Assembly (NCBI RefSeq): GCF_030063135.1
Contig: NZ_JASISO010000039.1
Location: 1-64,000 of the forward strand
Direction of reading: 5' to 3'
DNA length: 64,000 nt
Origin: Streptomyces sp. G-G2
Lineage (GTDB): Bacteria > Actinomycetota > Actinomycetes > Streptomycetales > Streptomycetaceae
Part shown: positions 18,430 through 27,527 of the stretch, in pieces
How positions within the stretch are numbered: the stretch's first letter is position 1
How the letters are laid out: each line of letters begins with the position of its first letter
Translations under genes and position numbers: made by a program
The notes under the pieces: model-generated
The model's database searches: none
What the model was told of the DNA's origin: nothing
The model's input: the letters and a program-made list of their open reading frames with translations, nothing else

Positions 18430-19947
18430 TCACGGTTCCACGGGCTCGGCGGGCTCGATGAATCCCTGCTCCACCAGCAGCCGGATCGCCTCCGGGGTGC
18501 GGTCCCGCAGGGTCACCGGGTCCTCCTCGACCAGGTGGGCGATCGCGTCGAGGATCCGCCCGGCGCTCAGTGATCCGTCGCACACTCCGGCGAAGCCCGC
18601 CCCGACGGTGTCCACCTTGGTGGCCCGCCGCATCCCGCGGTTCTGCCGGAGCACCACGTGCTCGGGGTCCTCCGCGCCGGGCGCGCCGACCTGCTCCTGC
18701 ACGACCTCCACGGCGAGCCGGAAATATCCCTCCAGCAGGGCGGCGTCGTCGTGGTCGCGCAGGTAGTCCTGGCGGGCGAAATGGGCCCGGACGGTGTCCC
18801 CGAGCGGCTGCTCCACCGAGTGCGGCCACTCCTCGACCACGATCGACGGGACGGCCGCGTCCGTGCGGCGCAGGGTGATCCAGCCGAAGCCGACCGACTT
18901 CGTCCCGCGGGCCTCGAACTCGTCCAGCCAGGCCTCGTAGTGCCGCGTGTACACCTCGGGATCGTCCCGGTGGTCACCCGCGTCCCGCAGCCACAGCTCT
19001 GCGTACTGCGTCACATCCTGAACGTCGCGCTGCACGATCCACGCGTCGCAGCCCGGCGGCACCCAGGAACGCAGCCGGTCGTGCCAGTCCTCGCCCTCCA
19101 CGTGCTGCCAATTGGCCAGGAACTGCGCATATCCGTCCGGATTCAGCCGTTCGCCCGCCTGCCGGACCAGCTCCCGGCACAGGTCGTCCCCGCCCATCCC
19201 GCCGTCGCGGTAGGTCAGCCGCGCGCCGGGGGAGATCACGAAGGGCGGGTTGGACACGATCAGGTCGTACGTCGCCCCGCCGACCGGCTCGAAGAGCGAG
19301 CCGACGAGCAGCTCGGCCTCCGGCGCCCCCGACAGCGCGAGCGTGAGACGGGTGAAGTCCAGGGCCCGCGGGTTGACGTCAGTGGCCGTGACCCGGGTCG
19401 CGTGCTGGGCGGCGTGCAGCGCCTGGATGCCGGAACCGGTGCCGACGTCGAGGGCCGAGCCGACCGGGGTGCGGACGGTGATCCCGGCCAGGGTGGTGGA
19501 CGCGCCGCCGACCCCGAGCACGACGCCCTCCTCGCGGCTGCCGATCCCGCCGGCCCCGCCGACCGCGCAGCCCAGGTCGGAGACGATGAACCAGTCCTCG
19601 CCGTCCGGGCCGCCGTACGGGCGTACGTCCACCACGGCGTGTACGTCGTCCCCCTCCAGGCGCACCCAGCCGTCGGCCAGCGCCTCCCGCAGGGGCAGCG
19701 CGGCCTCGGCGCGGTCCCGGGGCACGGGCCGCTGGAGCAGGAACAGCCGCACCAGGCTCGCCAGCGGGCCGTCGCCCCGGGTGGCGCGCAGGGCGGGGAC
19801 CGTCTCGCTGCGGGCCAGCGCGGCGTACGCGGGGGCCCCGAGCAGGTCGAGCAGGCCGTCGGCGGTGAACCCGGCGGCGAGCAGGGCCGTACGCAGCGCG
19901 GCGGCGTGGTCGGGCGAGGGCAGGCGGGGAAGGCTGGTGGTACTCAC
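18430..19947 (-). CDS. Methyltransferase small-domain protein (HemK/RsmC-like)
   Basis: A 505-residue protein. An N-terminal helical region precedes a Rossmann-type methyltransferase with SAM-binding ALDVGTGSGIQAL and the catalytic SNPPF motif used by N-methyltransferases acting on Gln, Asn or adenine. A long C-terminal extension of unknown fold follows. The start is GTG at 19947 (VSTTSLPRL); the frame is open to 20022, but that stretch translates tandem DNA repeats and is unlikely to be coding. The target (a protein such as a release factor, or RNA/DNA) cannot be told from sequence. Confidence 0.82.
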   Translation of the reverse strand: MSTTSLPRLPSPDHAAALRTALLAAGFTADGLLDLLGAPAYAALARSETVPALRATRGDGPLASLVRLFLLQRPVPRDRAEAALPLREALADGWVRLEGDDVHAVVDVRPYGGPDGEDWFIVSDLGCAVGGAGGIGSREEGVVLGVGGASTTLAGITVRTPVGSALDVGTGSGIQALHAAQHATRVTATDVNPRALDFTRLTLALSGAPEAELLVGSLFEPVGGATYDLIVSNPPFVISPGARLTYRDGGMGGDDLCRELVRQAGERLNPDGYAQFLANWQHVEGEDWHDRLRSWVPPGCDAWIVQRDVQDVTQYAELWLRDAGDHRDDPEVYTRHYEAWLDEFEARGTKSVGFGWITLRRTDAAVPSIVVEEWPHSVEQPLGDTVRAHFARQDYLRDHDDAALLEGYFRLAVEVVQEQVGAPGAEDPEHVVLRQNRGMRRATKVDTVGAGFAGVCDGSLSAGRILDAIAHLVEEDPVTLRDRTPEAIRLLVEQGFIEPAEPVEP

Positions 19948-19956
19948 CCGCCCATT

Positions 19957-20040
19957 GTGTCCGGTGCCACGTGTCCGGTGCCACCGACAACCGGGGCCAC
20001 CCACAACCGGGGCCACCCACAACCGGGGCCACCCACAAAC
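19957..20040. repeat. Two short tandem repeats upstream of the methyltransferase gene
   Basis: GTGTCCGGTGCCAC occurs twice in tandem (19957-19970, 19971-19984). It merges into a 16-bp unit: CCACCGACAACCGGGG (19981-19996), then two exact CCACCCACAACCGGGG copies (19997-20012, 20013-20028) and a partial copy. They fill the leader of the methyltransferase gene. Confidence 0.9.
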
Positions 20041-20078
20041 CAGGGCGGCCGGGTCCGTTTCCGGTCCCGGCCGCCCTG
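20041..20078 (-). terminator. Terminator downstream of the small lipoprotein gene
   Basis: CAGGGCGGCCGGG (20041-20053) pairs perfectly with CCCGGCCGCCCTG (20066-20078) over 13 bp, 32 bases after the lipoprotein stop and before the methyltransferase gene on the same strand. Confidence 0.8.
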
Positions 20079-20109
20079 GTCGGCGTACGCCGCGTCAGCG
20101 GGCCCCCGC

Positions 20110-20676
20110 TCAGCTCTTGGAGGGCTCCGGGGCAGCCGCGACCTGGCAGCCCTTCTGAGCGTTCATCGCCTTGTCGAGACCGCCCGACTTGAGCTTCTCC
20201 AAGGCGGCCTTGCCGCCCTGGGTGGTCTGGTCGAGTCCGCTCGCGATGCCCTTGAGGCCCTCGGCGAACTTGCCCTGGTCCTTGGGGTCGAGGGCGTCCA
20301 TCTTCGTCTTGAGGTCCGCGTAACCCTTGGAGGTGTCCTCGAAGCCCTTCACAGCGGCCTTCTGGGTCGCGTCACCGTCCTTGACCGGCGGAACTCCCGC
20401 GCCCGTCAGGGCTCCACCCATGGCCTTGTACGACTCGGACATGGTCTGGAACGCGCCCGCGTCCGTCTTCTGCACGTCCTCGGGCTTGCTGCTCTCGGTC
20501 GCCACCCGCTTGATGTCGGTGTTGGCTCCCTCGATCTTCTTCAGTTCTGGCTGCCACTTGTCGCAGACCTTCTTGGCCCACTCGTCGGTCTTGTTGGCGC
20601 CGTCGTCACCGCAACCGGACAGCACGAGCATCAGTACCGCGCCGCCGGACAAGGCGGCCGCAAACTTCTTGTTCAC
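20110..20676 (-). CDS. Small secreted lipoprotein
   Basis: About 188 residues. A Sec signal with lipobox LVLSGC near residue 22 predicts a lipid-anchored surface protein. The mature part is Lys/Asp/Gly-rich and helical, with two Cys (in VCDKW and GCQVA) that could form a disulfide. No known domain. The start is taken at GTG 20676 with GAAGGGA about nine bases upstream; an ATG at 20694 is in frame but has no site. It lies 130 bases downstream of hppA on the same strand. Function unknown. Confidence 0.8.
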   Translation of the reverse strand: MNKKFAAALSGGAVLMLVLSGCGDDGANKTDEWAKKVCDKWQPELKKIEGANTDIKRVATESSKPEDVQKTDAGAFQTMSESYKAMGGALTGAGVPPVKDGDATQKAAVKGFEDTSKGYADLKTKMDALDPKDQGKFAEGLKGIASGLDQTTQGGKAALEKLKSGGLDKAMNAQKGCQVAAAPEPSKS

Positions 20677-20826
20677 CGGATCGGTCCCTTCCAAGGCTCT
20701 CGGCCCGGAAGATACACGTGTGCGTCCGGATAAGCGGAAAGACGGACGGACGGCGCGTCAGTACGCGCCGCCCGTCCGCCATTCGGTCCCGTGCAGCGGC
20801 CCCTCGCGGGGCCGGTCGGTCCACCG

Positions 20827-23229
20827 TCAGGAAACCACCGCGGGATCGACCGGCTTCGCCACCCGCTCGGCGGCGCCGGTGCCCGTGTCGTCGCCGACCG
20901 TGATGCCGCGCCGCTTGGACACGTACACCGCGACGACGATGACGAGGATCGCCAGGACGGCGACCACCGCACGGACGGTCGGGCTGGCGTCGTCGCCGTA
21001 ACTGAACTTCACGACGGCCGGGGCGATCAGCAGCGCCACCAGGTTCATCACCTTGAGCAGCGGGTTGATCGCGGGACCGGCGGTGTCCTTGAACGGGTCG
21101 CCGACGGTGTCGCCGATGACGGTCGCGGCATGGGCGTCGCTGCCCTTGCCGCCGTAGTGGCCGTCCTCGACGAGCTTCTTCGCGTTGTCCCACGCGCCAC
21201 CGGAGTTGGCGAGGAAGACGGCCATCAGCGTGCCGGTGCCGATGGCGCCCGCGAGGTACGAGCCGAGCGCGCCGACGCCGAGGCTGAACCCGACCGCGAT
21301 GGGGGCCAACACGGCGAGCAGCCCGGGCGTGGCGAGTTCGCGCAGGGCGTCCTTGGTGCAGATGTCCACGACGCGCCCGTACTCGGGCTTCTCGGTGTAG
21401 TCCATGATCCCGGGGTGCTCGCGGAACTGGCGCCGCACCTCGTAGACCACGGCCCCGGCCGAGCGGGAGACCGCGTTGATGGCCAGGCCCGAGAACAGGA
21501 ACACGACGGCCGCGCCCAGGATCAGCCCGACCAGGTTGTTGGGCTGCGAGATGTCCAGGCTCAGGCCCATGTCGCCGGCCTTGGCACCGACGTCCTTGAC
21601 GGCCGTGGCGATCGCGTCCCGGTACGAGCCGAAGAGCGCGGCGGCGGCCAGTACGGCGGTGGCGATGGCGATGCCCTTGGTGATCGCCTTGGTGGTGTTG
21701 CCCACCGCGTCCAGGTCGGTCAGGACCTGGGCGCCCGCGCCCTCGACGTCGCCGGACATCTCCGCGATGCCCTGGGCGTTGTCGGAGACCGGACCGAAGG
21801 TGTCCATGGCGACGATGACGCCGACGGTGGTCAGCAGGCCGGTGCCGGCCAGGGCCACCGCGAAGAGCGCCAGCATGATCGACGTGCCGCCGAGCAGGAA
21901 CGCGCCGTACACGCCGAGGCCGATGAGCAGCGCGGTGTAGACGGCGGATTCCAGGCCGATGGAGATGCCGGCGAGGACGACGGTGGCCGCGCCGGTGAGC
22001 GAGGACTTGCCGATGTCCTGGACGGGACGGCGGGTGGTCTCGGTGAAGTAGCCCGTGAGCTGCTGGATGAGGGCGGCGAGCACGATGCCGATGGCCACGG
22101 AGACGAGCGCGAAGACGCGCGGGTCGCCGGAGTGGCCGGTGATGCCCGTGTCCTCGACGCCGACCAGGTCCTTGAAGCTGGACGGCAGGTAGACGAGGAC
22201 CGCGACGGCGACCAGCACCAGCGAGATCACCGCCGAGATGAAGAACCCGCGGTTGATGGCGCTCATGCCGCTGCGGTCGGTGCGGCGCGGAGAGACCGCG
22301 AAGATGCCGATCATGGCGGTGATGACGCCGATGGCGGGCACGATCAACGGGAAGGCCAGACCCAGGTCGCCGAAGGCGGCCTTGCCGAGGATGAGCGCCG
22401 CGACGAGCGTGACGGCGTACGACTCGAAGAGGTCGGCGGCCATTCCCGCGCAGTCGCCGACGTTGTCGCCCACGTTGTCGGCGATGGTCGCGGCATTTCG
22501 CGGGTCGTCCTCCGGAATGCCCTGCTCGACCTTGCCGACCAGGTCGGCGCCGACGTCGGCGGCCTTGGTGAAGATGCCGCCGCCGACGCGCATGAACATC
22601 GCGATGAGCGCGGCGCCGAGGCCGAAGCCCTCCAGGACCTTGGGGGCGTCGGCGGCGTAGACGAGCACGACGCAGGAGGCGCCGAGCAGGCCGAGGCCGA
22701 CCGTGAACATGCCGACCACGCCGCCTGTGCGGAAGGCGATCCGCATGGCCTTGTGGGAGACCTCGGTCAGGTCCTTGGCGGGTTCGCCCTCGGCGGGGGT
22801 GGCCTCGCGGGCGGCCGCGGCGACGCGGACGTTGGCGCGGACGGCGAGGCGCATGCCGATGTATCCGGTGGCGGCCGAGAAGAGCGCGCCGACGAGGAAG
22901 AAGGCGGAACGTCCCGCCCGCTGGGTCCAGTTCTCGGCGGGGAGCAGGAAGAGCAGGAAGAACACGACGACGGCGAAGATGCCGAGGGTGCGCATCTGGC
23001 GTCCCAGGTAGGCGTTGGCGCCCTCCTGGACCGCTGCCGCGATCTCCTTCATCCGGTCGGTTCCCTCGTCGGCGGCGAGCACCTGGCGGACCAGGATCTG
23101 CGCGACGACGAGCGCGGCGAGTGCCACCGCGGCAATGACGATCACGATAAGCCGATTGTCATCGGTCAGCACGGCCGCAGCGAGCTGGGCGGTGCTGTCT
23201 TGCGCGAGAGGGGTGAAGAGCCCCGTCAT
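20827..23229 (-). CDS. hppA: Membrane-bound proton-pumping pyrophosphatase
   Basis: A roughly 800-residue integral membrane pyrophosphatase with about sixteen hydrophobic segments. The pyrophosphate site is seen in GADLVGKVEQGIPEDDPRN and DNVGDNVGDCAGMAADLFE. The sequence NTTKAITKG has Lys where potassium-dependent enzymes have Ala, which predicts a potassium-independent, proton-pumping enzyme. It couples PPi hydrolysis to proton export across the plasma membrane. The start is ATG 23229 with a strong AAGGAGG site five bases upstream; the frame is open to 23388. TACAAT on the minus strand (23273-23268) is a possible -10. Confidence 0.96.
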   Translation of the reverse strand: MTGLFTPLAQDSTAQLAAAVLTDDNRLIVIVIAAVALAALVVAQILVRQVLAADEGTDRMKEIAAAVQEGANAYLGRQMRTLGIFAVVVFFLLFLLPAENWTQRAGRSAFFLVGALFSAATGYIGMRLAVRANVRVAAAAREATPAEGEPAKDLTEVSHKAMRIAFRTGGVVGMFTVGLGLLGASCVVLVYAADAPKVLEGFGLGAALIAMFMRVGGGIFTKAADVGADLVGKVEQGIPEDDPRNAATIADNVGDNVGDCAGMAADLFESYAVTLVAALILGKAAFGDLGLAFPLIVPAIGVITAMIGIFAVSPRRTDRSGMSAINRGFFISAVISLVLVAVAVLVYLPSSFKDLVGVEDTGITGHSGDPRVFALVSVAIGIVLAALIQQLTGYFTETTRRPVQDIGKSSLTGAATVVLAGISIGLESAVYTALLIGLGVYGAFLLGGTSIMLALFAVALAGTGLLTTVGVIVAMDTFGPVSDNAQGIAEMSGDVEGAGAQVLTDLDAVGNTTKAITKGIAIATAVLAAAALFGSYRDAIATAVKDVGAKAGDMGLSLDISQPNNLVGLILGAAVVFLFSGLAINAVSRSAGAVVYEVRRQFREHPGIMDYTEKPEYGRVVDICTKDALRELATPGLLAVLAPIAVGFSLGVGALGSYLAGAIGTGTLMAVFLANSGGAWDNAKKLVEDGHYGGKGSDAHAATVIGDTVGDPFKDTAGPAINPLLKVMNLVALLIAPAVVKFSYGDDASPTVRAVVAVLAILVIVVAVYVSKRRGITVGDDTGTGAAERVAKPVDPAVVS

Positions 23230-23427
23230 TCGTCCTCCTTGACGTGATGAGCTCAAGATGTGGACGGATTGTAGGGAGCGCCACCTGATCAAAACAGTGG
23301 GCGGGAAACGGAATTGGCCTGCACTTGCCCCTCTGCAATAGATCGCGTCACGGCAATACCCTCGAAAGTAGTAACGGGGCAAACCCATTGACCGATCGAT
23401 GGCCGGTCGGCAAGGGATCTAGGAAAA

Positions 23428-23455
23428 CGAAAAAGGCCCTGCTCAGCAGGGCCTT
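23428..23455 (-). terminator. Rho-independent terminator of the bldG operon
   Basis: AAGGCCCTGC (23433-23442) and GCAGGGCCTT (23446-23455) form a perfect 10-bp stem. On the minus strand it is followed by TTTTTCGTTTT, a proper U-tract, 53 bases after the anti-sigma gene stop. Confidence 0.88.
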
Positions 23456-23507
23456 GGGAAAATATCGGAAGATGGGATTAAAGATCTCTGGGGAGCTACC
23501 GGAAGGA

Positions 23508-24002
23508 CTAGGGCAGTTCCGAGACCCTGGTGGTCGGCCAGCTCATCCTGATGACACCGCCCGATTCACCACTGGTGACCTCGACGTCGTCGACCAGCCC
23601 GCTGATCACGGCGAGGCTCATCTCGTCCTCGGTGTCGACGTCGGCGTCCGCCGCGGGTGCGCCGGGGCCGGGAAAACCCGGGTGGCCGACGGAACCGCCG
23701 GGTTCACCCGAACGGCCGCCGGAACGGGACGCGGAGGTGCCTCCGGGCGGCCCGGGGACCTCGTCGCCGACCTCGATGGAGAAGACCTTCTCCTCTTCGG
23801 TCAGCACGACGCGGACGGGGGCGGTGAGCCCATTGCCGCGGTGGAGTCCGACGGCGCGCGAACAGGCCTCGCCCACGGCGAGTCTGACCTCGTCGAGAAC
23901 GGCTTCCTCCACGCCTGCCCTGCGCGCGACGGCGGCCGCGACGAGGCGGGCCGTCCGGACGTGTTCGGGCTGAGCGCTGAAGCGGAGTTCAACGGTGGCC
24001 AT
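23508..24002 (-). CDS. GHKL ATP-binding anti-sigma-type protein, partner of BldG
   Basis: 164 residues. The HATPase_c fold of RsbW/SpoIIAB-type kinases is recognisable: ARLVAAAVARRAGVEEAVLDEVRLAVGEAC holds the N-box Glu and FSIEVGDEVPG the G1 box. A Gly/Pro/Ser-rich insertion replaces the usual lid, and SLAVISGLVDDVEV ends the fold. It follows bldG on the same strand after 83 bases and shares its terminator, matching SCO3548 beside bldG (SCO3549) in S. coelicolor. The start is ATG 24002 with GAGGGGG upstream; longer frames add non-conserved codons. Kinase activity and the sigma factor partner are inferred. Confidence 0.88.
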   Translation of the reverse strand: MATVELRFSAQPEHVRTARLVAAAVARRAGVEEAVLDEVRLAVGEACSRAVGLHRGNGLTAPVRVVLTEEEKVFSIEVGDEVPGPPGGTSASRSGGRSGEPGGSVGHPGFPGPGAPAADADVDTEDEMSLAVISGLVDDVEVTSGESGGVIRMSWPTTRVSELP

Positions 24003-24085
24003 GCGCGTCCCCCTCGGACTACGGGCGTGCCTTACAGGGGCCCGGGCACATAGCCCGGGACCCCCGCTCCTACTGCCGGGATCCG

Positions 24086-24427
24086 TCAGTCGGTGGCGTT
24101 GACGGCGTCTTCCACCGTGGTGTGAATCGGGAACACCTTGGTGAGACCGGTGATGCGGAAAATCTTGAGGATGCGCTCCTGGTTGCACACCAGACGCAGT
24201 GAGCCCTCATGCGCGCGGACGCGCTTGAGGCCTCCCACGAGCACACCGAGGCCGGTGGAGTCGAGGAAGTCCACTCGCTCCATGTCGACAACCAAGTGGT
24301 AGCTGCCGTCGTTCACCAACTCGACCAACTGCTCGCGCAGCTTGGGCGCGGTATACACATCAATCTCGCCACCGACCTCGACGACTGTGCGGTCGCCAAC
24401 TGTGCGAGTCGACAGGGACAGGTCCAC
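24086..24427 (-). CDS. bldG: Anti-anti-sigma factor BldG
   Basis: 113 residues, a STAS-domain antagonist of the SpoIIAA/RsbV type. The phosphorylation site is Ser57 in FLDSTGLGVL, the residue modified in S. coelicolor BldG. The protein controls aerial growth and antibiotic production by binding anti-sigma factors when unphosphorylated. The start is GTG 24427 with GGAGG five bases upstream. The gene is divergent from the helicase gene, with 81 bases between them in which both promoters must lie. The near-identity to the known protein as I remember it makes the symbol secure. Confidence 0.96.
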   Translation of the reverse strand: MDLSLSTRTVGDRTVVEVGGEIDVYTAPKLREQLVELVNDGSYHLVVDMERVDFLDSTGLGVLVGGLKRVRAHEGSLRLVCNQERILKIFRITGLTKVFPIHTTVEDAVNATD

Positions 24428-24508
24428 GGATCCTCCAGCACCTTGCTATCGAGCGGCGCCCCCCAGGGGCCTCCTCACCCGAAGGTAGAGGAGGGATTGG
24501 CTGCCGCG

Positions 24509-27064
24509 ATGGCATTCAATCACTTACCGGTAGGCGCGCACGACGCCTTGGGACCATTGTCCCGCACGCCAGTGACACACTCGCTTCCGATGTCCCATTC
24601 TCACCGTTCCCGTCGGCCCACGGCGGCCGCGGACACACGACCCAGCCCCGACACGGTCCTGGACCGGCTGTCACGGGGGCCTGCCCGAGCTGCGCGCATC
24701 ACTCATACGGAGCACTTGCCCCCTCGGGAGGGTCGTCATGCGGTCTGGCCTGATCGCATCCGAACTGATGTCGTAGCCGCGATCCAGGCCGCCGGGATCG
24801 AACATCCGTGGGAACACCAGGCGCGGGCCGCGGAGCACGCCCTGGACGGCGAATCCGTGATCGTCGCCACCGGCACCGCCTCCGGCAAGTCCCTGGCCTA
24901 CCTCGCCCCGGTGCTCAGCGCCCTGGCGGACGGCGCCGAGGCCCCGAACGGCCGGGGCGCGACGGCCCTGTACCTCGCCCCCACCAAGGCCCTGGCCGCC
25001 GACCAGCGGCGCGCCGTACGAGAACTGGCCGGGCCCCTCGGGAACGCCGTCCGGCCCGCGGTCTACGACGGGGACACCCCCGTCGAGGAACGCGAATGGG
25101 TGCGGCAGTACGCCAACTACGTCCTCACCAATCCCGACATGCTGCACCGGGGGATACTCCCGGCCCATCCCCGCTGGTCCTCCTTCCTGCGCGCCCTGCG
25201 CTACGTCGTCATCGACGAGAGCCACACCTACCGCGGGGTCTTCGGCTCCCACGTCGCCCAGGTGCTGCGCCGGCTGCGGCGGCTGTGCGCCCGCTACGGC
25301 TCCGACCCGGTCTTCCTGCTGGCCTCGGCCACCGCGACCCGGCCCGCCGCCTCGGCCTCCCTGCTGACCGGGCTCCCCGTGACGGAGATCACGGACGACG
25401 CGTCCCCGCGCGGCGAGGTCGTCTTCGCCCTGTGGGAGCCCCCGCTCACCGACCTGAAGGGCGAGAAGGGCGCCCCGGTGCGCCGTACGGCCACCGCGGA
25501 GACCGCCGACCTCCTGACGGACCTGGTCGTCCAGGGGGTCCGTACGGTCGCCTTCGTGCGCTCCCGGCGCGGCGCCGAGCTGATCGCCCTGATCACCCAG
25601 GAGCGGCTGGCCGCCGTGGACCGCTCGCTGCCGCCGCGGGTGGCCGCCTACCGGGGCGGGTACCTGCCCGAGGAGCGCCGGGCCCTGGAGCGGGCCCTGC
25701 ACTCCGGCGAGCTGCTCGGGCTCGCCGCCACCACCGCCCTGGAGCTGGGCGTGGACGTCTCCGGCCTGGACGCGGTCCTGATCACGGGCTACCCGGGCAC
25801 CCGGGCCTCCCTGTGGCAGCAGGCCGGGCGGGCCGGACGCTCCGGCCAGGGCGCCCTGGCCATCCTGATCGCCCGGGACGACCCGCTGGACACCTACCTG
25901 GTCCACCACCCCGAGGCCCTGTTCCAGCAGCCGGTGGAGGCCACCGTGCTGGACCCCGACAACCCGTACGTCCTGGCCCCCCACCTGTGCGCGGCGGCGG
26001 CCGAGCTCCCGCTGACCGAACCCGATCTGGACCTCTTCGGCCCGGCCGCCCGCGACCTCCTCCCCCAGCTCGAAGCGGCGAAGCTGCTGCGGCACCGCGT
26101 CACGGCCTGGCACTGGACCCGCCGGGAGCGGGCCTCGGACCTGACCGACATCCGGGGAGACGGCGGGCGCCCGGTGCAGATCGTGGAGGCCGCGACGGGC
26201 CGGCTGCTGGGCACCGTCGACGAGGCGGCGGCCCACACCGCCGTCCACGACGGCGCCGTCCACCTCCACCAGGGCCGCACCTACCTGGTGCGGCACCTGG
26301 ACCTGGAGGACTCGGTCGCCCTCGTCGAGGAGGCCTCACCGCCCTTCTCCACCACCGCCCGCGACATCACCTCCATCTCCGTCCTGGAGACCGAGACGGA
26401 GATCCCCTGGGGAGCGGCCCGGCTCTGCTTCGGCTCCGTGGAGGTCACCAACCAGGTCGTCTCCTACCTTCGGCGCAAACTGATCACCGGCGAGGTGCTC
26501 GGCGAGGCCAAGCTCGACCTCCCGCCCCGCACCCTGCGCACCCGGGCCGTGTGGTGGACGGTCACCGAGGACCAGCTCGACGAGGCCCGGATCAACCCGG
26601 AGATCCTCGGCGGCGCCCTGCACGCCGCCGAACACGCCTCGATCGGCCTGCTCCCGCTGTTCGCCACCTGCGACCGCTGGGACATCGGCGGCGTCTCCGT
26701 CCCGCTGCACCCGGACACCCTCCTTCCGACGGTCTTCGTCTACGACGGCCACCCCGGCGGCGCCGGATTCGCGGAGCGCGCCTTCCACACGGCCCGCGCC
26801 TGGCTGACCGCCACGCGCGACGCGATCGCCGCCTGCGAATGCGAGGCGGGCTGCCCCTCCTGCATCCAGTCCCCCAAGTGCGGCAACGGCAATGACCCCC
26901 TGCACAAACGCGGCGCCATCCGCCTCCTCACCCACCTCCTCTCAGCGGCCCCGGAACCGGTGCCGGACCTGGGCCTGGGCCCGGAGCCGGGGCTTGGGGT
27001 GGGCCCGGGGCCGGAGCCGGGTCGGGCGCCGGGGCCGGGGCCGGGCCCGGCGCCGGCTTCGTAG
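24509..27064 (+). CDS. DEAD/DEAH-box helicase with DUF1998 zinc domain
   Basis: About 851 residues. Superfamily 2 motifs are clear: ATGTASGKS (motif I), VIDESHTY (motif II, DESH form), LLASATATRP (III) and the C-terminal lobe ending QQAGRAGRSGQ (VI). A C-terminal DUF1998/MZB region carries four cysteines in CECEAGCPSC and KCGNG, a metal-binding cluster seen in this helicase family (Rv3649 type). The start is ATG 24509 (MAFNHLP) with GAGGAGGG 13 bases upstream; ATG 24590 is an alternative. The last 35 residues are a Pro/Gly repeat whose DNA overlaps the end of the convergent TadE-like gene by 137 bases. The nucleic acid target is unknown. Confidence 0.9.
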   Translation: MAFNHLPVGAHDALGPLSRTPVTHSLPMSHSHRSRRPTAAADTRPSPDTVLDRLSRGPARAARITHTEHLPPREGRHAVWPDRIRTDVVAAIQAAGIEHPWEHQARAAEHALDGESVIVATGTASGKSLAYLAPVLSALADGAEAPNGRGATALYLAPTKALAADQRRAVRELAGPLGNAVRPAVYDGDTPVEEREWVRQYANYVLTNPDMLHRGILPAHPRWSSFLRALRYVVIDESHTYRGVFGSHVAQVLRRLRRLCARYGSDPVFLLASATATRPAASASLLTGLPVTEITDDASPRGEVVFALWEPPLTDLKGEKGAPVRRTATAETADLLTDLVVQGVRTVAFVRSRRGAELIALITQERLAAVDRSLPPRVAAYRGGYLPEERRALERALHSGELLGLAATTALELGVDVSGLDAVLITGYPGTRASLWQQAGRAGRSGQGALAILIARDDPLDTYLVHHPEALFQQPVEATVLDPDNPYVLAPHLCAAAAELPLTEPDLDLFGPAARDLLPQLEAAKLLRHRVTAWHWTRRERASDLTDIRGDGGRPVQIVEAATGRLLGTVDEAAAHTAVHDGAVHLHQGRTYLVRHLDLEDSVALVEEASPPFSTTARDITSISVLETETEIPWGAARLCFGSVEVTNQVVSYLRRKLITGEVLGEAKLDLPPRTLRTRAVWWTVTEDQLDEARINPEILGGALHAAEHASIGLLPLFATCDRWDIGGVSVPLHPDTLLPTVFVYDGHPGGAGFAERAFHTARAWLTATRDAIAACECEAGCPSCIQSPKCGNGNDPLHKRGAIRLLTHLLSAAPEPVPDLGLGPEPGLGVGPGPEPGRAPGPGPGPAPAS

Positions 27065-27527
27065 GGCCGCCGTAGCCCGGCGGGAGCCGGGGTGCGGCCC
27101 GAGGCGAGGGTGTTCCCAGGGGTGCCGCCCGGGGCGGGAGTGTCGGCGCGGGACCGGGCGCGGGCGCGGGACGGGGCGCGGGTTCGAGACCGGGCGCGGG
27201 TTCGGGCGGGCCCGCGCGGGCGGAGACCGCCGGGGCGAAGGGGCCCGCCGGGGCGCGGACCGTCACCTCCGCTACCTCCCCCGGGACCGCGCAGGCGGTC
27301 ACCCGCGCGCCCTGCTCAGCCGCCACGCGTACCGCCGCGGCGCACGCCACCCGGGGGCCGCGGGTCCAGCTCGCGGCGGCCGCCAGGGCGGCCAGGTCCG
27401 CGGCGGCCCCCGCCCGGTGCCGGGCCACCACCGCCTGGCCCAGCAGCAGCACTCCCCCGAACACCGCCACCAGCGCCGTGGCCACCACGGTCGCCCACAC
27501 CGTGGCCGAACCCCGGTCCCGGCTCAT
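26928..27527 (-). CDS. TadE-like protein, Rv3654c family, with Pro-rich tail
   Basis: 199 residues. The N-terminus (DRGSATVWATVVATALVAVF) is a single membrane segment preceded by a Gly-Ser-Ala processing-like motif as in Flp/TadE pseudopilins, followed by an Arg/Ala-rich helix and a short Cys-containing domain. Residues from about 105 on are almost only Pro, Ala and Gly. The start overlaps the stop of the upstream TadE gene by ATGA, so it is the last gene of the tad operon. Its 3' end is antisense to the 3' end of the helicase gene. A surface or envelope role is inferred. Confidence 0.75.
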   Translation of the reverse strand: MSRDRGSATVWATVVATALVAVFGGVLLLGQAVVARHRAGAAADLAALAAAASWTRGPRVACAAAVRVAAEQGARVTACAVPGEVAEVTVRAPAGPFAPAVSARAGPPEPAPGLEPAPRPAPAPGPAPTLPPRAAPLGTPSPRAAPRLPPGYGGPTKPAPGPAPAPAPDPAPAPGPPQAPAPGPGPGPAPVPGPLRGGG

